From an uncultured Agathobaculum sp. (GTDB lineage Bacteria; Bacillota; Clostridia; Oscillospirales; Butyricicoccaceae), in the NCBI GenBank assembly GCA_944380945.1, contig CALWJG010000095.1, positions 1 through 6,237 of the forward strand: DNA of 6,237 nucleotides, given 5' to 3'. This document shows positions 1 through 5,339 of this stretch, one piece after another. The number at the start of each line of letters is the position of its first letter. Within the stretch, counting starts at the first letter, position 1. The position numbers and the translations under genes are program-made. The notes under the pieces are model-generated. The model did no database searches. It was not told where the DNA came from and saw only the letters and a list, made by a program, of their open reading frames with translations.

Positions 1-57
1 AGGACCTCTCCGTCAGCGCCTGACGGCGCTGCCACCTCCCCTCAAAGGGGAGGCAGG
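1..57 (+). repeat. REP-like element with two hairpins, plus-orientation copy
   Basis: Two hairpins lie in tandem. CAGCGCC (14-20) pairs with GGCGCTG (25-31) around TGAC, and CCTCCCC (35-41) pairs with GGGGAGG (47-53) around TCAAA. The leading 14 bases AGGACCTCTCCGTC recur exactly, inverted, at 590-603. Blocks of the form CTCTCCGTC-hairpin-CACCTCCCC-TCAAA-GGGGAGG are, from memory, a common intergenic repeat in high-GC Clostridia. The element may start before the window. Confidence 0.6.
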
Positions 58-93
58 ATGGGTAGTGCAGATGGCATCGGTGGTCACGCGCAC

Positions 94-130
94 GCGCGGG
101 ATCCTTCGTCGCTGCGCTCCTCAGGATGAC
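94..130 (-). repeat. CATCCTGAGCGAAG-type interspersed repeat, minus copy
   Basis: Read on the minus strand this begins GTCATCCTGAGGAGCGCAG and ends with GAAGGATCCCGCGC. It is the same element as at 140-180 and 651-682, with substitutions in the middle. With the 140-180 copy it forms an inverted pair separated by nine bases, so the two could fold into one large imperfect hairpin or cruciform. Confidence 0.65.
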
Positions 131-139
131 AATTTGTTT

Positions 140-180
140 GTCATTCTGAGCGGAACAACGTGGAGCGAAGAATCTCGCGC
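140..180 (+). repeat. CATCCTGAGCGAAG-type interspersed repeat, plus copy with a longer middle
   Basis: It starts GTCATTCTGAGCGGAAC and ends GAGCGAAGAATCTCGCGC. Compared with the 651-682 copy it has about nine extra bases in the middle and T-for-C/A-for-G changes (ATTCT, AGAAT) that keep the two ends complementary. Paired changes of this kind suggest the folded form matters, or that this is a distinct subfamily. Confidence 0.65.
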
Positions 181-186
181 TTGCGC

Positions 187-400
187 GTTCGTATTCGCCT
201 TGAAAGGCGTAACGTCTGTGCCCGCGCATCGCGGGCGGGAACGCGGCCTACGCGGCCGCATCCTCCGTAGGGCGCGACGACCTCGGCGCGCCATCCTTGC
301 ATATTCGCCCGACAGGGCAAGGGGTGTGCCCGCGCATCGCGGGCTGGGGATTTCGCCGCCTGCGGGCGGCGGGAACGTAGCCGCTGCGCGCGGCGGGCGC
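187..400. repeat. Imperfect ~108-110 bp tandem duplication made of GC hairpins
   Basis: Two diverged units follow each other. TATTCGCC occurs at 192-199 and 302-309, and the 20-mer TGTGCCCGCGCATCGCGGGC is identical at 217-236 and 325-344. The 20-mer contains a 7 bp hairpin (GCCCGCG-CAT-CGCGGGC). Further hairpins in the same run are CGCCT/AGGCG at 196-209, GCGGCC/GGCCGC at 243-259, GGCGCG/CGCGCC at 271-292, GCCC/GGGC at 307-318, GCCGCC/GGCGGC at 355-370 and GCCGC/GCGGC at 380-394. GGGAACG precedes a GCCG-type hairpin in both units (237-243 and 371-377). It does not look like a CRISPR array: the units are palindromic with no unique spacers of constant length. Confidence 0.7.
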
Positions 401-401
401 A

Positions 402-435
402 CAAGAGGGAAAGGACCAAGGTCCTCTCCCTCTTG
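402..435. repeat. Long imperfect hairpin
   Basis: The arms 402-417 and 420-435 are complementary except for one A/C mismatch (411/426), giving about 15 pairs around a very small AA or CAAG turn. No T-run follows, so it is not a standard intrinsic terminator in either direction. It closes the run of hairpins that starts near 196. Confidence 0.6.
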
Positions 436-519
436 CGAATCACCCTCTCTCCTTCAGGACGCGCTGCGCGCGTAAAGGCGTTGTCCCGCAAAACGGCTTC
501 CGCCCACTTGCTGTTGCAA

Positions 520-603
520 TATGGAGGGGAATGGCTGCCACCCCGGAGGGGGAGCGTGCGATGCGCTATGGTGAACGCGCAAGCGGCGAGACGGAGAGGT
601 CCT
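520..603 (-). repeat. Diverged minus-orientation copy of the left-end repeat
   Basis: Bases 590-603 are the exact reverse complement of bases 1-14 (AGGACCTCTCCGTC). Continuing on the minus strand the element has a GC-rich middle and then CTCCCCCTCCGGGGTGGC (plus-strand hairpin CCCC-GGA-GGGG at 541-551), which matches the order of parts in the 1-57 copy. The middle is longer and different. The two copies bracket the hairpin run as inverted repeats. Confidence 0.5.
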
Positions 604-650
604 GTCAGGTCAGCTGCCCGCCCCTTGGACGTGAGGAACCGCCCTTTTTT

Positions 651-682
651 GTCATCCTGAGCGAAGCGAAGGATCTCGCGCG
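651..682 (+). repeat. CATCCTGAGCGAAG-type interspersed repeat, short plus copy
   Basis: This is the cleanest of the three copies: GTCATCCTGAGCGAAG followed by CGAAGGATCTCGCGCG. It is preceded by a TTTTTT run (645-650). The ends (ATCCT and AGGAT) are complementary, so the unit is itself a short hairpin. Confidence 0.65.
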
Positions 683-711
683 TGCGCGCAACCGACCGGT
701 GCCGTCTGTAC

Positions 712-773
712 CACCCAACCTGCCTCCCCCAAAAGGGGAGCCGGGTTTGGCGGCTGTCTGGCGGAGGGGGCGT
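712..773 (+). repeat. Third CTCCCC/GGGGAG hairpin repeat, diverged
   Basis: CTCCCC (724-729) pairs with GGGGAG (735-740) around CAAAA. This resembles the CCTCCCC-TCAAA-GGGGAGG hairpin at 35-53, and CACC lies upstream in both. A GGCGGAGGGGG stretch near 760-770 could be a remnant of a further, oppositely oriented copy. Confidence 0.45.
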
Positions 774-852
774 TGCCGTATCGAAGGGGGCTGCGGGATG
801 CCAGCAGGACAGGCGGGCGCCATTTCAAAATACAAAGATAACAGGTGAAGCA

Positions 853-1878
853 ATGAGAATTTTAGCGATAGAGTCCTCCTGCGACGAGACGGCGGCCGCC
901 GTCATCGAGGACGGACGCAAAATCCTTTCCAGCGTAGTGGACACGCAGATTGAAACGCACGCGCTGTATGGCGGCGTGGTGCCCGAGATTGCCTCGCGGC
1001 GGCACATGGAGGCTGTCGTGCGCGTGACCGAAAAGGCGCTCGCGGACGCGGACATGGACAAGCGCGCGGTGGACGCGGTCGCCGCGACCTGCGCGCCCGG
1101 CCTGATCGGTGCGCTGCTCGTGGGCGCAAACTTCGGCAAATCGCTCGCGTTCGCGCTGGGCAAGCCGTTCATCCCGGTGCACCACATCCGCGGGCACATC
1201 GCGGCGACCTATCTCGCCTATCCTGATCTCAAACCGCCCTTCCTGACGCTCATCGCGTCCGGCGGGCACAGCGAGATCGTCATGGTGCACAGCTACACGG
1301 ATTTCGAGATCCTCGGCGGCACGCGGGACGACGCCGCGGGGGAGGCGTTCGACAAGGTCGCGCGCGTGCTCGGCGTGGGCTATCCGGGCGGGCCCAAGAT
1401 CGACAAGCTCGCGCAGGACGGCGACCCCGCGCGCTACAAGCTGCCGGATTCGCACATCAAGGACGCGCCGCTCGACTTTTCCTTCTCCGGGCTCAAGACC
1501 GCGGTCATCAACCTCGCGCACAATGCGGAGCAGAAGGGCGAGGAGATCGACCGGAACGGCCTGGCGGCCTCGTTCTGTCAGGCGGTCGTGCACACGCTCG
1601 TGCCGCGGCTCGAGACCGCGGTGCGCGAGACCCGGGCGCAGCGCGTGGTCTGCGCGGGCGGCGTCGCGGCAAACTCCTTCCTGCGCGCCGCGCTGCAGGA
1701 CATGGCCAAGCGCACGCACACGCGGCTGTACCTGCCGCCGCTCTCGCTGTGCGGGGACAACGCCGCCATGATCGGCAGTCAGGCGTATTACGAGTATCTT
1801 GCAGGCAATGTGGGCACCACCCTGCAAAATGCCTTTGCCACGGCGGAGATCGGGGAAAATATTTGTCAAAAGCAATAG
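853..1878 (+). CDS. tsaD: tRNA N6-adenosine threonylcarbamoyltransferase TsaD (Kae1/Qri7 family)
   Basis: TsaD transfers the threonylcarbamoyl group from threonylcarbamoyl-AMP to A37 of tRNAs that read ANN codons, making t6A in the cytoplasm with TsaB and TsaE (not in this window). The 341-residue protein has the usual family length. It is an ASKHA-fold protein: it opens with MRILAIESSCDET, has the metal-binding HxxxH in VHHIRGH (His111, His115), SGGHSE (136-141), GEAFDKVARVLG (163-174), FSFSGLKTA (209-217), CAGGVAANS (267-275) and the metal Asp302 in CGDNAAM. All expected residues are present. The start at 853 is chosen because it begins exactly at the conserved N-terminus and has an AGGTGA site (843-848) four bases upstream; an earlier in-frame ATG at 682 would add 57 unrelated residues read from repeat DNA. 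It stands alone, with no gene close on either side, and ends at its own terminator. Confidence 0.97.
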   Translation: MRILAIESSCDETAAAVIEDGRKILSSVVDTQIETHALYGGVVPEIASRRHMEAVVRVTEKALADADMDKRAVDAVAATCAPGLIGALLVGANFGKSLAFALGKPFIPVHHIRGHIAATYLAYPDLKPPFLTLIASGGHSEIVMVHSYTDFEILGGTRDDAAGEAFDKVARVLGVGYPGGPKIDKLAQDGDPARYKLPDSHIKDAPLDFSFSGLKTAVINLAHNAEQKGEEIDRNGLAASFCQAVVHTLVPRLETAVRETRAQRVVCAGGVAANSFLRAALQDMAKRTHTRLYLPPLSLCGDNAAMIGSQAYYEYLAGNVGTTLQNAFATAEIGENICQKQ

Positions 1879-1889
1879 CCGAAAAGGGC

Positions 1890-1918
1890 TTTTCAAAAAT
1901 GAGGAACTGATGTAAAAT
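1890..1918 (+). promoter_or_regulatory. Candidate sigma-A promoter for acn, just ahead of the tsaD terminator
   Basis: TTTTCA (1890-1895) and TAAAAT (1913-1918) are spaced by exactly 17 bp, with 4/6 and 5/6 matches to TTGACA/TATAAT. Transcription would start near 1925, inside the left arm of the tsaD terminator hairpin. The new RNA would then lack the first several bases of that arm and should not be stopped by it. I see no better promoter in the GC-rich stretch 1962-2070. This is inference from motif matches only. Confidence 0.45.
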
Positions 1919-1961
1919 AGAAGTGGTTTTGCGCTGCAAAGCCACTTCTGTTTTGTTTTTT
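1919..1961 (+). terminator. Intrinsic terminator of tsaD
   Basis: A 14 bp stem (1919-1932 with 1936-1949, one T-G wobble) around a three-base loop GCT is followed by GTTTTGTTTTTT (1950-1961). It lies 40 bases after the tsaD stop codon. Stem, tight loop and T-run are all typical of Rho-independent termination. Confidence 0.9.
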
Positions 1962-2094
1962 GGGCACGGCGTGCCTTTGTGCGCCGTGGAGAAGGCTGTG
2001 GAAGCCGCAACAGACCCGTCCTGCACGGAAAGGCGGGCGGGGCGCGGCGCGCAATGCGCCGCGTTGGGACATAAAGGAGCGAAGGAAAACACAA
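1962..2094 (+). promoter_or_regulatory. GC-rich structured 5' leader of acn
   Basis: If transcription starts near 1925 the acn mRNA carries a leader of about 170 nt. It contains CACGGCG (1965-1971) pairing with CGCCGTG (1982-1988), and CGCGGCGC (2043-2050) pairing with GCGCCGCG (2056-2063) around a five-base loop, which ends about 17 bases before the ribosome binding site. I do not recognise a known riboswitch class and see no T-run after either stem, so a classical attenuator is not supported. The hairpins could set mRNA stability or translation, or simply reflect GC-rich repeat DNA. Confidence 0.35.
2081..2086 (+). promoter_or_regulatory. Ribosome binding site deciding the acn start
   Basis: GAAGGA lies eight bases before ATG 2095 and fourteen before the in-frame ATG 2101, so it favours the 2095 start (MGMTIAQK). 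A second purine run, AAAGGAG at 2073-2079, is fifteen bases from 2095 and less well placed. Confidence 0.7.
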
Positions 2095-4020
2095 ATGGGT
2101 ATGACAATCGCGCAGAAAATTCTCAAAGCGCATCTGGTGGACGGCGAAATGGTCCAGGGGCAGGAGATCGGCCTTCGGATCGACCAGACGCTGACGCAGG
2201 ATGCCACCGGCACGATGGCCTATCTCCAGTTCGAGGCGATGGGCGTCGATCAGGTCAGGACCGAGCGGTCGGTCGCTTACATTGACCACAATACCCTGCA
2301 GTCCGGCTTCGAAAATGCGGACGACCACAAGTATATCGGCTCTGTCGCAAAGAAGCACGGCATCTACTACTCCAAGGCGGGCAACGGCATCTGCCATCAG
2401 GTGCACCTCGAGCGCTTCGGCGCGCCGGGCAAGACCCTGATCGGCTCGGACAGCCACACCCCGACCGGCGGCGGCATCGGCATGCTGGCGTTCGGCGCGG
2501 GCGGTCTGGACGTCGCGGTCGCCATGGGCGGCGGGGCGTACTACATCCCCATGCCCAAGATGGTGCGCGTCAACCTGACGGGCAAGCTCAGCCCGTGGGT
2601 GTCCGCCAAGGACGTGATCCTCGAGGTGCTGCGCCAGATGACCGTCAAGGGCGGCGTGGGCAAGATCGTCGAGTACGCGGGCGAGGGCGTGAAGACCCTG
2701 TCCGTGCCCGAGCGCGCGACCATCACCAACATGGGCGCCGAGCTCGGCGCGACGACCTCGATCTTCCCGTCCGACGAGGAGACGAAGAAGTTCCTCGAGG
2801 CGCAGGGCCGCGGCGACGTATGGACCCCGCTGTCCTCCGATCCGGACGCGGTCTATGACGAGGAATACACGGTCGACCTGTCCGCGCTCGAGCCGCTGGC
2901 CGCCATGCCGCATATGCCGGACAACGTCAAAAAGGTCACCGAGATCGGGCCGATCAAGGTCAACCAGTGCTGCATCGGCTCGTGCACCAACTCCTCCTAC
3001 TACGATATGATGAAGGTCGCGTCCATCCTCAAGGGCAAGACCGTGCATCCGGACGTTTCGCTGACCATCAGCCCGGGCTCCAAGCAGGTGTTTAACATGC
3101 TGGCCGAGAACGGCGCGCTGGCGGACATCATCGCAGCGGGCGCGCGCATTCTGGAATGCGCCTGCGGCCCCTGCATCGGCATGGGCCAGTCGCCGGAGTC
3201 GGGCGGCGTGTCCCTGCGCACCTTCAACCGCAACTTTGAGGGGCGCTCGGGCACGCAGGACGCGCAGATCTATCTGGTGTCCCCCGAGGTCGCGGCGGCG
3301 TCCGCGCTCGCGGGCGAACTGACCGACCCGCGCACGCTGGGCGGCATGCCCGAGATCAAAATGCCCGCGCATTTTGTGATCAACGACAACATGATCGTAA
3401 AGCCCGCGGAAAATCCGGCCGAGGTCGAGGTCGTGCGCGGCCCGAACATCAAGCCCTTCCCGCTTGGCAAGGCGCTGGAAGCGTCCTACGCGGGCAAGGT
3501 CGTGCTCAAGACCGAGGACAACATCACCACCGACCACATCCTGCCGGCGGGCGCGAAGCTGCTCCCGTACCGCTCGAATGTGCCGTACTACTCGAACTAC
3601 TGCTTTATCAACGTCGATCCCGAATTCCCGGCGCGCTGCAAGGAGCAGGGCGGCGGCATCATCGTCGGCGGCGCGAACTACGGTCAGGGCTCGTCGCGTG
3701 AGCACGCGGCGCTCGTCCCGCTGTATCTGGGCGTCAAGGCCGTGCTGTGCAAGTCGTTCGCGCGCATCCACAAGGCCAATCTGGTCAATTCGGGCATTCT
3801 GCCGCTGACCTTTGCCGACCCGGCGGACTACGACGCGATCCGCCTGCTGGACGACATCTCGCTGCCGAACGTGCTGGAAGAGGTCAAAAACGGCGAGCAG
3901 GTCACGGTCGTCTGCGGCGGCAGGACCTTCAAGGCGGACTGCGAGGTCTCCGACCGCCAGCGCGGCGCGCTGCTCGCGGGCGGCACGCTCAATTACGCCC
4001 GCCAGAACGCGGCGCAGTAA
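2095..4020 (+). CDS. acn: Aconitate hydratase (aconitase), short clostridial/Aquifex-type form
   Basis: This enzyme interconverts citrate and isocitrate through cis-aconitate using a [4Fe-4S] cluster, in the cytoplasm. At 641 residues it is shorter than AcnA (about 890) and matches the compact putative aconitase family known as Aquifex type. The N-terminal cluster domain covers roughly residues 5-420. Cluster cysteines are Cys297 (IGSCTNS) and Cys357/Cys360 (CACGPC). Active-site equivalents of the pig enzyme are visible: Asp64-His65 (YIDHN), His101 (GICHQ), Asp119-Ser120-His121 (GSDSHT), and Asn378, Arg379 and Arg384 (FNRNFEGR). The C-terminal swivel domain (about 465-600) has TTDHILPAG (478-486) and GQGSSREHAAL (530-540), where Ser533 and Arg535 match the catalytic Ser642/Arg644. 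Homoaconitase or isopropylmalate isomerase is less likely, because those are usually smaller or split and the next gene is an isocitrate dehydrogenase. Nothing is truncated. Confidence 0.95.
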   Translation: MGMTIAQKILKAHLVDGEMVQGQEIGLRIDQTLTQDATGTMAYLQFEAMGVDQVRTERSVAYIDHNTLQSGFENADDHKYIGSVAKKHGIYYSKAGNGICHQVHLERFGAPGKTLIGSDSHTPTGGGIGMLAFGAGGLDVAVAMGGGAYYIPMPKMVRVNLTGKLSPWVSAKDVILEVLRQMTVKGGVGKIVEYAGEGVKTLSVPERATITNMGAELGATTSIFPSDEETKKFLEAQGRGDVWTPLSSDPDAVYDEEYTVDLSALEPLAAMPHMPDNVKKVTEIGPIKVNQCCIGSCTNSSYYDMMKVASILKGKTVHPDVSLTISPGSKQVFNMLAENGALADIIAAGARILECACGPCIGMGQSPESGGVSLRTFNRNFEGRSGTQDAQIYLVSPEVAAASALAGELTDPRTLGGMPEIKMPAHFVINDNMIVKPAENPAEVEVVRGPNIKPFPLGKALEASYAGKVVLKTEDNITTDHILPAGAKLLPYRSNVPYYSNYCFINVDPEFPARCKEQGGGIIVGGANYGQGSSREHAALVPLYLGVKAVLCKSFARIHKANLVNSGILPLTFADPADYDAIRLLDDISLPNVLEEVKNGEQVTVVCGGRTFKADCEVSDRQRGALLAGGTLNYARQNAAQ

Positions 4021-4032
4021 AGCAGGGAAGAC

Positions 4033-4065
4033 AAGGCCGGGGCGGCGCGCGGCGCCGCCTGGCTT
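4033..4065 (+). terminator. GC hairpin after acn, possible weak terminator or 3' stabiliser
   Basis: GGCGGCGC (4041-4048) pairs perfectly with GCGCCGCC (4052-4059) around GCG. Outer bases (AAG and CC on the left; GG and CTT on the right) can extend the stem with a bulge and a wobble. The following bases GCTTGACAG contain no real T-run, so termination should be partial at best and some acn transcripts may read into icd. The hairpin ends just before the -35 box of the icd promoter. Confidence 0.4.
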
Positions 4066-4067
4066 GC

Positions 4068-4096
4068 TTGACAGTATCGTGAAATTTTGTTAAAGT
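4068..4096 (+). promoter_or_regulatory. Sigma-A promoter of icd-rex
   Basis: A perfect TTGACA (4068-4073) is followed after exactly 17 bp by TAAAGT (4091-4096, 4/6 to TATAAT). TGT directly before the -10 gives an extended -10 (TGn). Transcription would start near 4103, leaving a leader of about 18 nt that contains little more than the AGGAGG ribosome binding site (4107-4112), eight bases before the icd ATG. Confidence 0.8.
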
Positions 4097-4104
4097 GTTA
4101 TCAA
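4087..4104. promoter_or_regulatory. Rex operator overlapping the icd-rex -10 box
   Basis: TTGTTAAAGTGTTATCAA matches the Rex consensus TTGTTAAnnnnTTAACAA at 13 of 14 defined positions; the only mismatch is T4101. It covers the whole -10 element and the probable start of transcription, the usual position for a repressor site. The rex gene itself is the second gene downstream, which strongly supports the assignment and implies autoregulation. I find no similar site before acn, tsaD or directly before rex. Confidence 0.85.
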
Positions 4105-4120
4105 ATAGGAGGACGGACCC

Positions 4121-5278
4121 ATGTCTATCGACCAGACGATTCTGGACAAATTTGAAGCAGTCGTCGAGAGCCAGCTGAAGCGCATTGCGGATATGAAGGC
4201 GCAGGACGACTTTATCGACTATTCGGGGCTGGACAAGCTCATCATCGGTGTGTGCGGCGGCGACGGCATCGGCCCCATGATCACCGGCATGGCGCAGCAC
4301 GCGCTCGAGACCCTGCTGGCTGACAAGGTCAAGGCCGGCAAGGTGGAGTTCCGCGTGATCGACGGCCTGACCATCGAGCGCCGCGCTGAGCTGGGCTGCG
4401 CGATCCCGCCCGACGTGATGGAGCAGCTCAAACAGTGCCACGTCATCCTCAAGGGGCCGACCACGACCCCGCGCAAGGGCGACCCGTGGCCGAACGTCGA
4501 GTCTGCGAACGTGGCCATGCGCAAGGCGCTCGACCTGTTCGCCAACGTGCGCCCGGTCAAGGTGCCCGAGCTCGGCATCGACTGGACGTTCTACCGCGAA
4601 AACACCGAGGGCGGCTATGCCGTCGGTTCGCAGGGCGTGCAGATCGACGACGACCTGTTCATCGACTTCACAGTCGCGACCTCGCAGGGCTGCGAGCGCA
4701 TCGCGCGCCTCGCGTTCGACTACGCGCGCAAGACCGGCAAGAACCACGTCTCCTGCGTGACCAAGGCCAACATCATCAAGACGACCGACGGCAAGTTCCT
4801 CGATACCTGCCAGCGGGTCGCCAAGGAGTATCCCGAGGTCGAGTTTGACGACTGGTATATCGACATCATGACCGCAAAGCTGCTGGACGACAAGCGCCGC
4901 CGCGATTTCAAGGTGGTCGTGCTGCCCAACCTGTACGGCGATATCATCACCGACGAGGCGGCGGAGATCCAGGGCGGCGTGGGCACCGCCGGCTCGGCTA
5001 ACATCGGCAAGCGCTATGCGATGTTCGAGGCCATCCACGGCTCCGCGCCGCGCATGGTGCAGGAGGGCCGCGCGAAATACGCCGACCCATCCTCGGTGCT
5101 GCGCGCATCGGTCATGCTGCTCGAGCACATCGGCGAGATCGAGCTGGCAAACAAGCTCGACCGCGCGCTTGACATCTGCATGTTTGAGGAGAAGAAGGTG
5201 GTCGTTACCGGTCGCGATACCGGCGCGACGGCGCAGGAGTTCACGGATTACGTGCTCGATACGATCGCGGCGCTTTGA
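4121..5278 (+). CDS. icd: Isocitrate dehydrogenase (isocitrate/isopropylmalate dehydrogenase family), NAD or NADP
   Basis: Likely oxidises isocitrate to 2-oxoglutarate and CO2, in the step after the upstream aconitase. The 385-residue protein has the family beta-decarboxylating fold: GGDGIGP (46-52), KGPTTTP (111-117), substrate arginines Arg134, Arg144 and Arg159 (VAMRKAL, NVRPV, YRENTEGGY with Tyr166), catalytic Lys215 (VTKANI), and metal aspartates Asp248 (WYIDIM), Asp274 and Asp278 (NLYGDIITDE). The coenzyme loop reads AIHGSAPRM (304-312). The Lys344/Tyr345 pair of the E. coli NADP enzyme is replaced by Arg311/Met312, and the Asp of classical NAD-type enzymes is also absent, so coenzyme choice is open. 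An extra N-terminal segment of about 38 residues, charged and probably helical, precedes the first beta strand. 3-isopropylmalate dehydrogenase (leuB) is the main alternative, but no leu genes are near and acn is adjacent. The start is fixed by AGGAGG eight bases upstream. Probably co-transcribed with rex (68 bp gap) under Rex control. Confidence 0.88.
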   Translation: MSIDQTILDKFEAVVESQLKRIADMKAQDDFIDYSGLDKLIIGVCGGDGIGPMITGMAQHALETLLADKVKAGKVEFRVIDGLTIERRAELGCAIPPDVMEQLKQCHVILKGPTTTPRKGDPWPNVESANVAMRKALDLFANVRPVKVPELGIDWTFYRENTEGGYAVGSQGVQIDDDLFIDFTVATSQGCERIARLAFDYARKTGKNHVSCVTKANIIKTTDGKFLDTCQRVAKEYPEVEFDDWYIDIMTAKLLDDKRRRDFKVVVLPNLYGDIITDEAAEIQGGVGTAGSANIGKRYAMFEAIHGSAPRMVQEGRAKYADPSSVLRASVMLLEHIGEIELANKLDRALDICMFEEKKVVVTGRDTGATAQEFTDYVLDTIAAL

Positions 5279-5285
5279 CCGGCAA

Positions 5286-5311
5286 GCCGCGCCGCGCCAG
5301 GCGCGGGCGGC
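5286..5311 (+). other. GC hairpin between icd and rex
   Basis: GCCGC (5286-5290) pairs with GCGGC (5307-5311), and CCGCG (5292-5296) pairs with CGCGG (5302-5306), around CCAGG with one bulged G (5291): ten pairs in total. No T-run follows, so it should not end transcription. It may protect the icd message or set the icd/rex ratio, but it could be without function. Confidence 0.4.
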
Positions 5312-5332
5312 GGTGAGAAAGGTGATAATGAG

Positions 5333-5339
5333 AAGGAGG
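5333..5339 (+). promoter_or_regulatory. Strong ribosome binding site setting a GTG start for rex
   Basis: AAGGAGG ends seven bases before GTG 5347. The nearest ATG (5328) overlaps the site, is out of frame with rex and has no ribosome binding site of its own. GTG 5347 therefore fits best, and the protein then begins MERKQEVSKAVI as expected for Rex. Confidence 0.85.

Larger units (their letters stand above)
1..852. other. Gene-free mosaic of interspersed repeats upstream of tsaD
   Basis: No reading frame here looks like a real protein. The open frames are short, arginine/proline/glycine-rich, overlap on both strands and lack plausible ribosome binding sites. The DNA is instead made of short palindromes and repeated blocks: CTCCCC...GGGGAG hairpins near 35-53 and 724-740, three copies of a REP-like element with core CATCCTGAGCGAAG (one inverted), a run of GC hairpins over 196-394, and a long hairpin at 402-435. 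The individual blocks are listed separately. A promoter for tsaD should lie here because no gene precedes it in the window, but I see no convincing -35/-10 pair; the AT-rich stretch 821-842 just before the ribosome binding site is the likeliest place. Confidence 0.8.

Noticed and set aside
187..435. CRISPR array
   Set aside because: Only two diverged units, each full of palindromes, with no constant short repeat separated by unique spacers, and no cas genes in the window.
806..840. tsaD promoter with GACAGG as -35 and TACAAA as -10
   Set aside because: The matches are too weak at both boxes to be called; noted only as the likeliest AT-rich position.
65..848. Short frames on both strands in the left repeat region
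   Set aside because: Arg/Pro/Gly-rich translations of palindromic repeats that overlap each other and lack plausible ribosome binding sites.
682..852. Longer tsaD start at ATG 682
   Set aside because: The added 57 residues come from repeat DNA and do not resemble the TsaD N-terminus. The family starts at MRILAIESSCDET, and ATG 853 has its own AGGTGA site.
1863..1880. Second Rex site (TTGTCAA half-site) at the end of tsaD
   Set aside because: Only the left half resembles the consensus; the right half does not match, and the position is inside the tsaD coding end rather than on a promoter core.
862..3771. A 969-codon open frame on the minus strand across tsaD, the intergenic region and acn
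   Set aside because: It lies opposite two clear genes, is rich in Arg/Ala/His/Asp/Val as expected from antisense reading of GC-rich codons, has no recognisable domain and crosses a terminator. It is a by-product of high GC third positions.
3989..5128. A 379-codon minus-strand frame opposite icd
   Set aside because: Same antisense artefact; it also crosses the icd promoter and operator, and its composition is unlike a folded protein family.
4121..5278. 3-isopropylmalate dehydrogenase (LeuB)
   Set aside because: The fold is shared, but the adjacent aconitase, the absence of leuC/leuD and the YRENTEGGY/NVRPV pattern make isocitrate the more likely substrate; a sequence-only call cannot fully exclude it.
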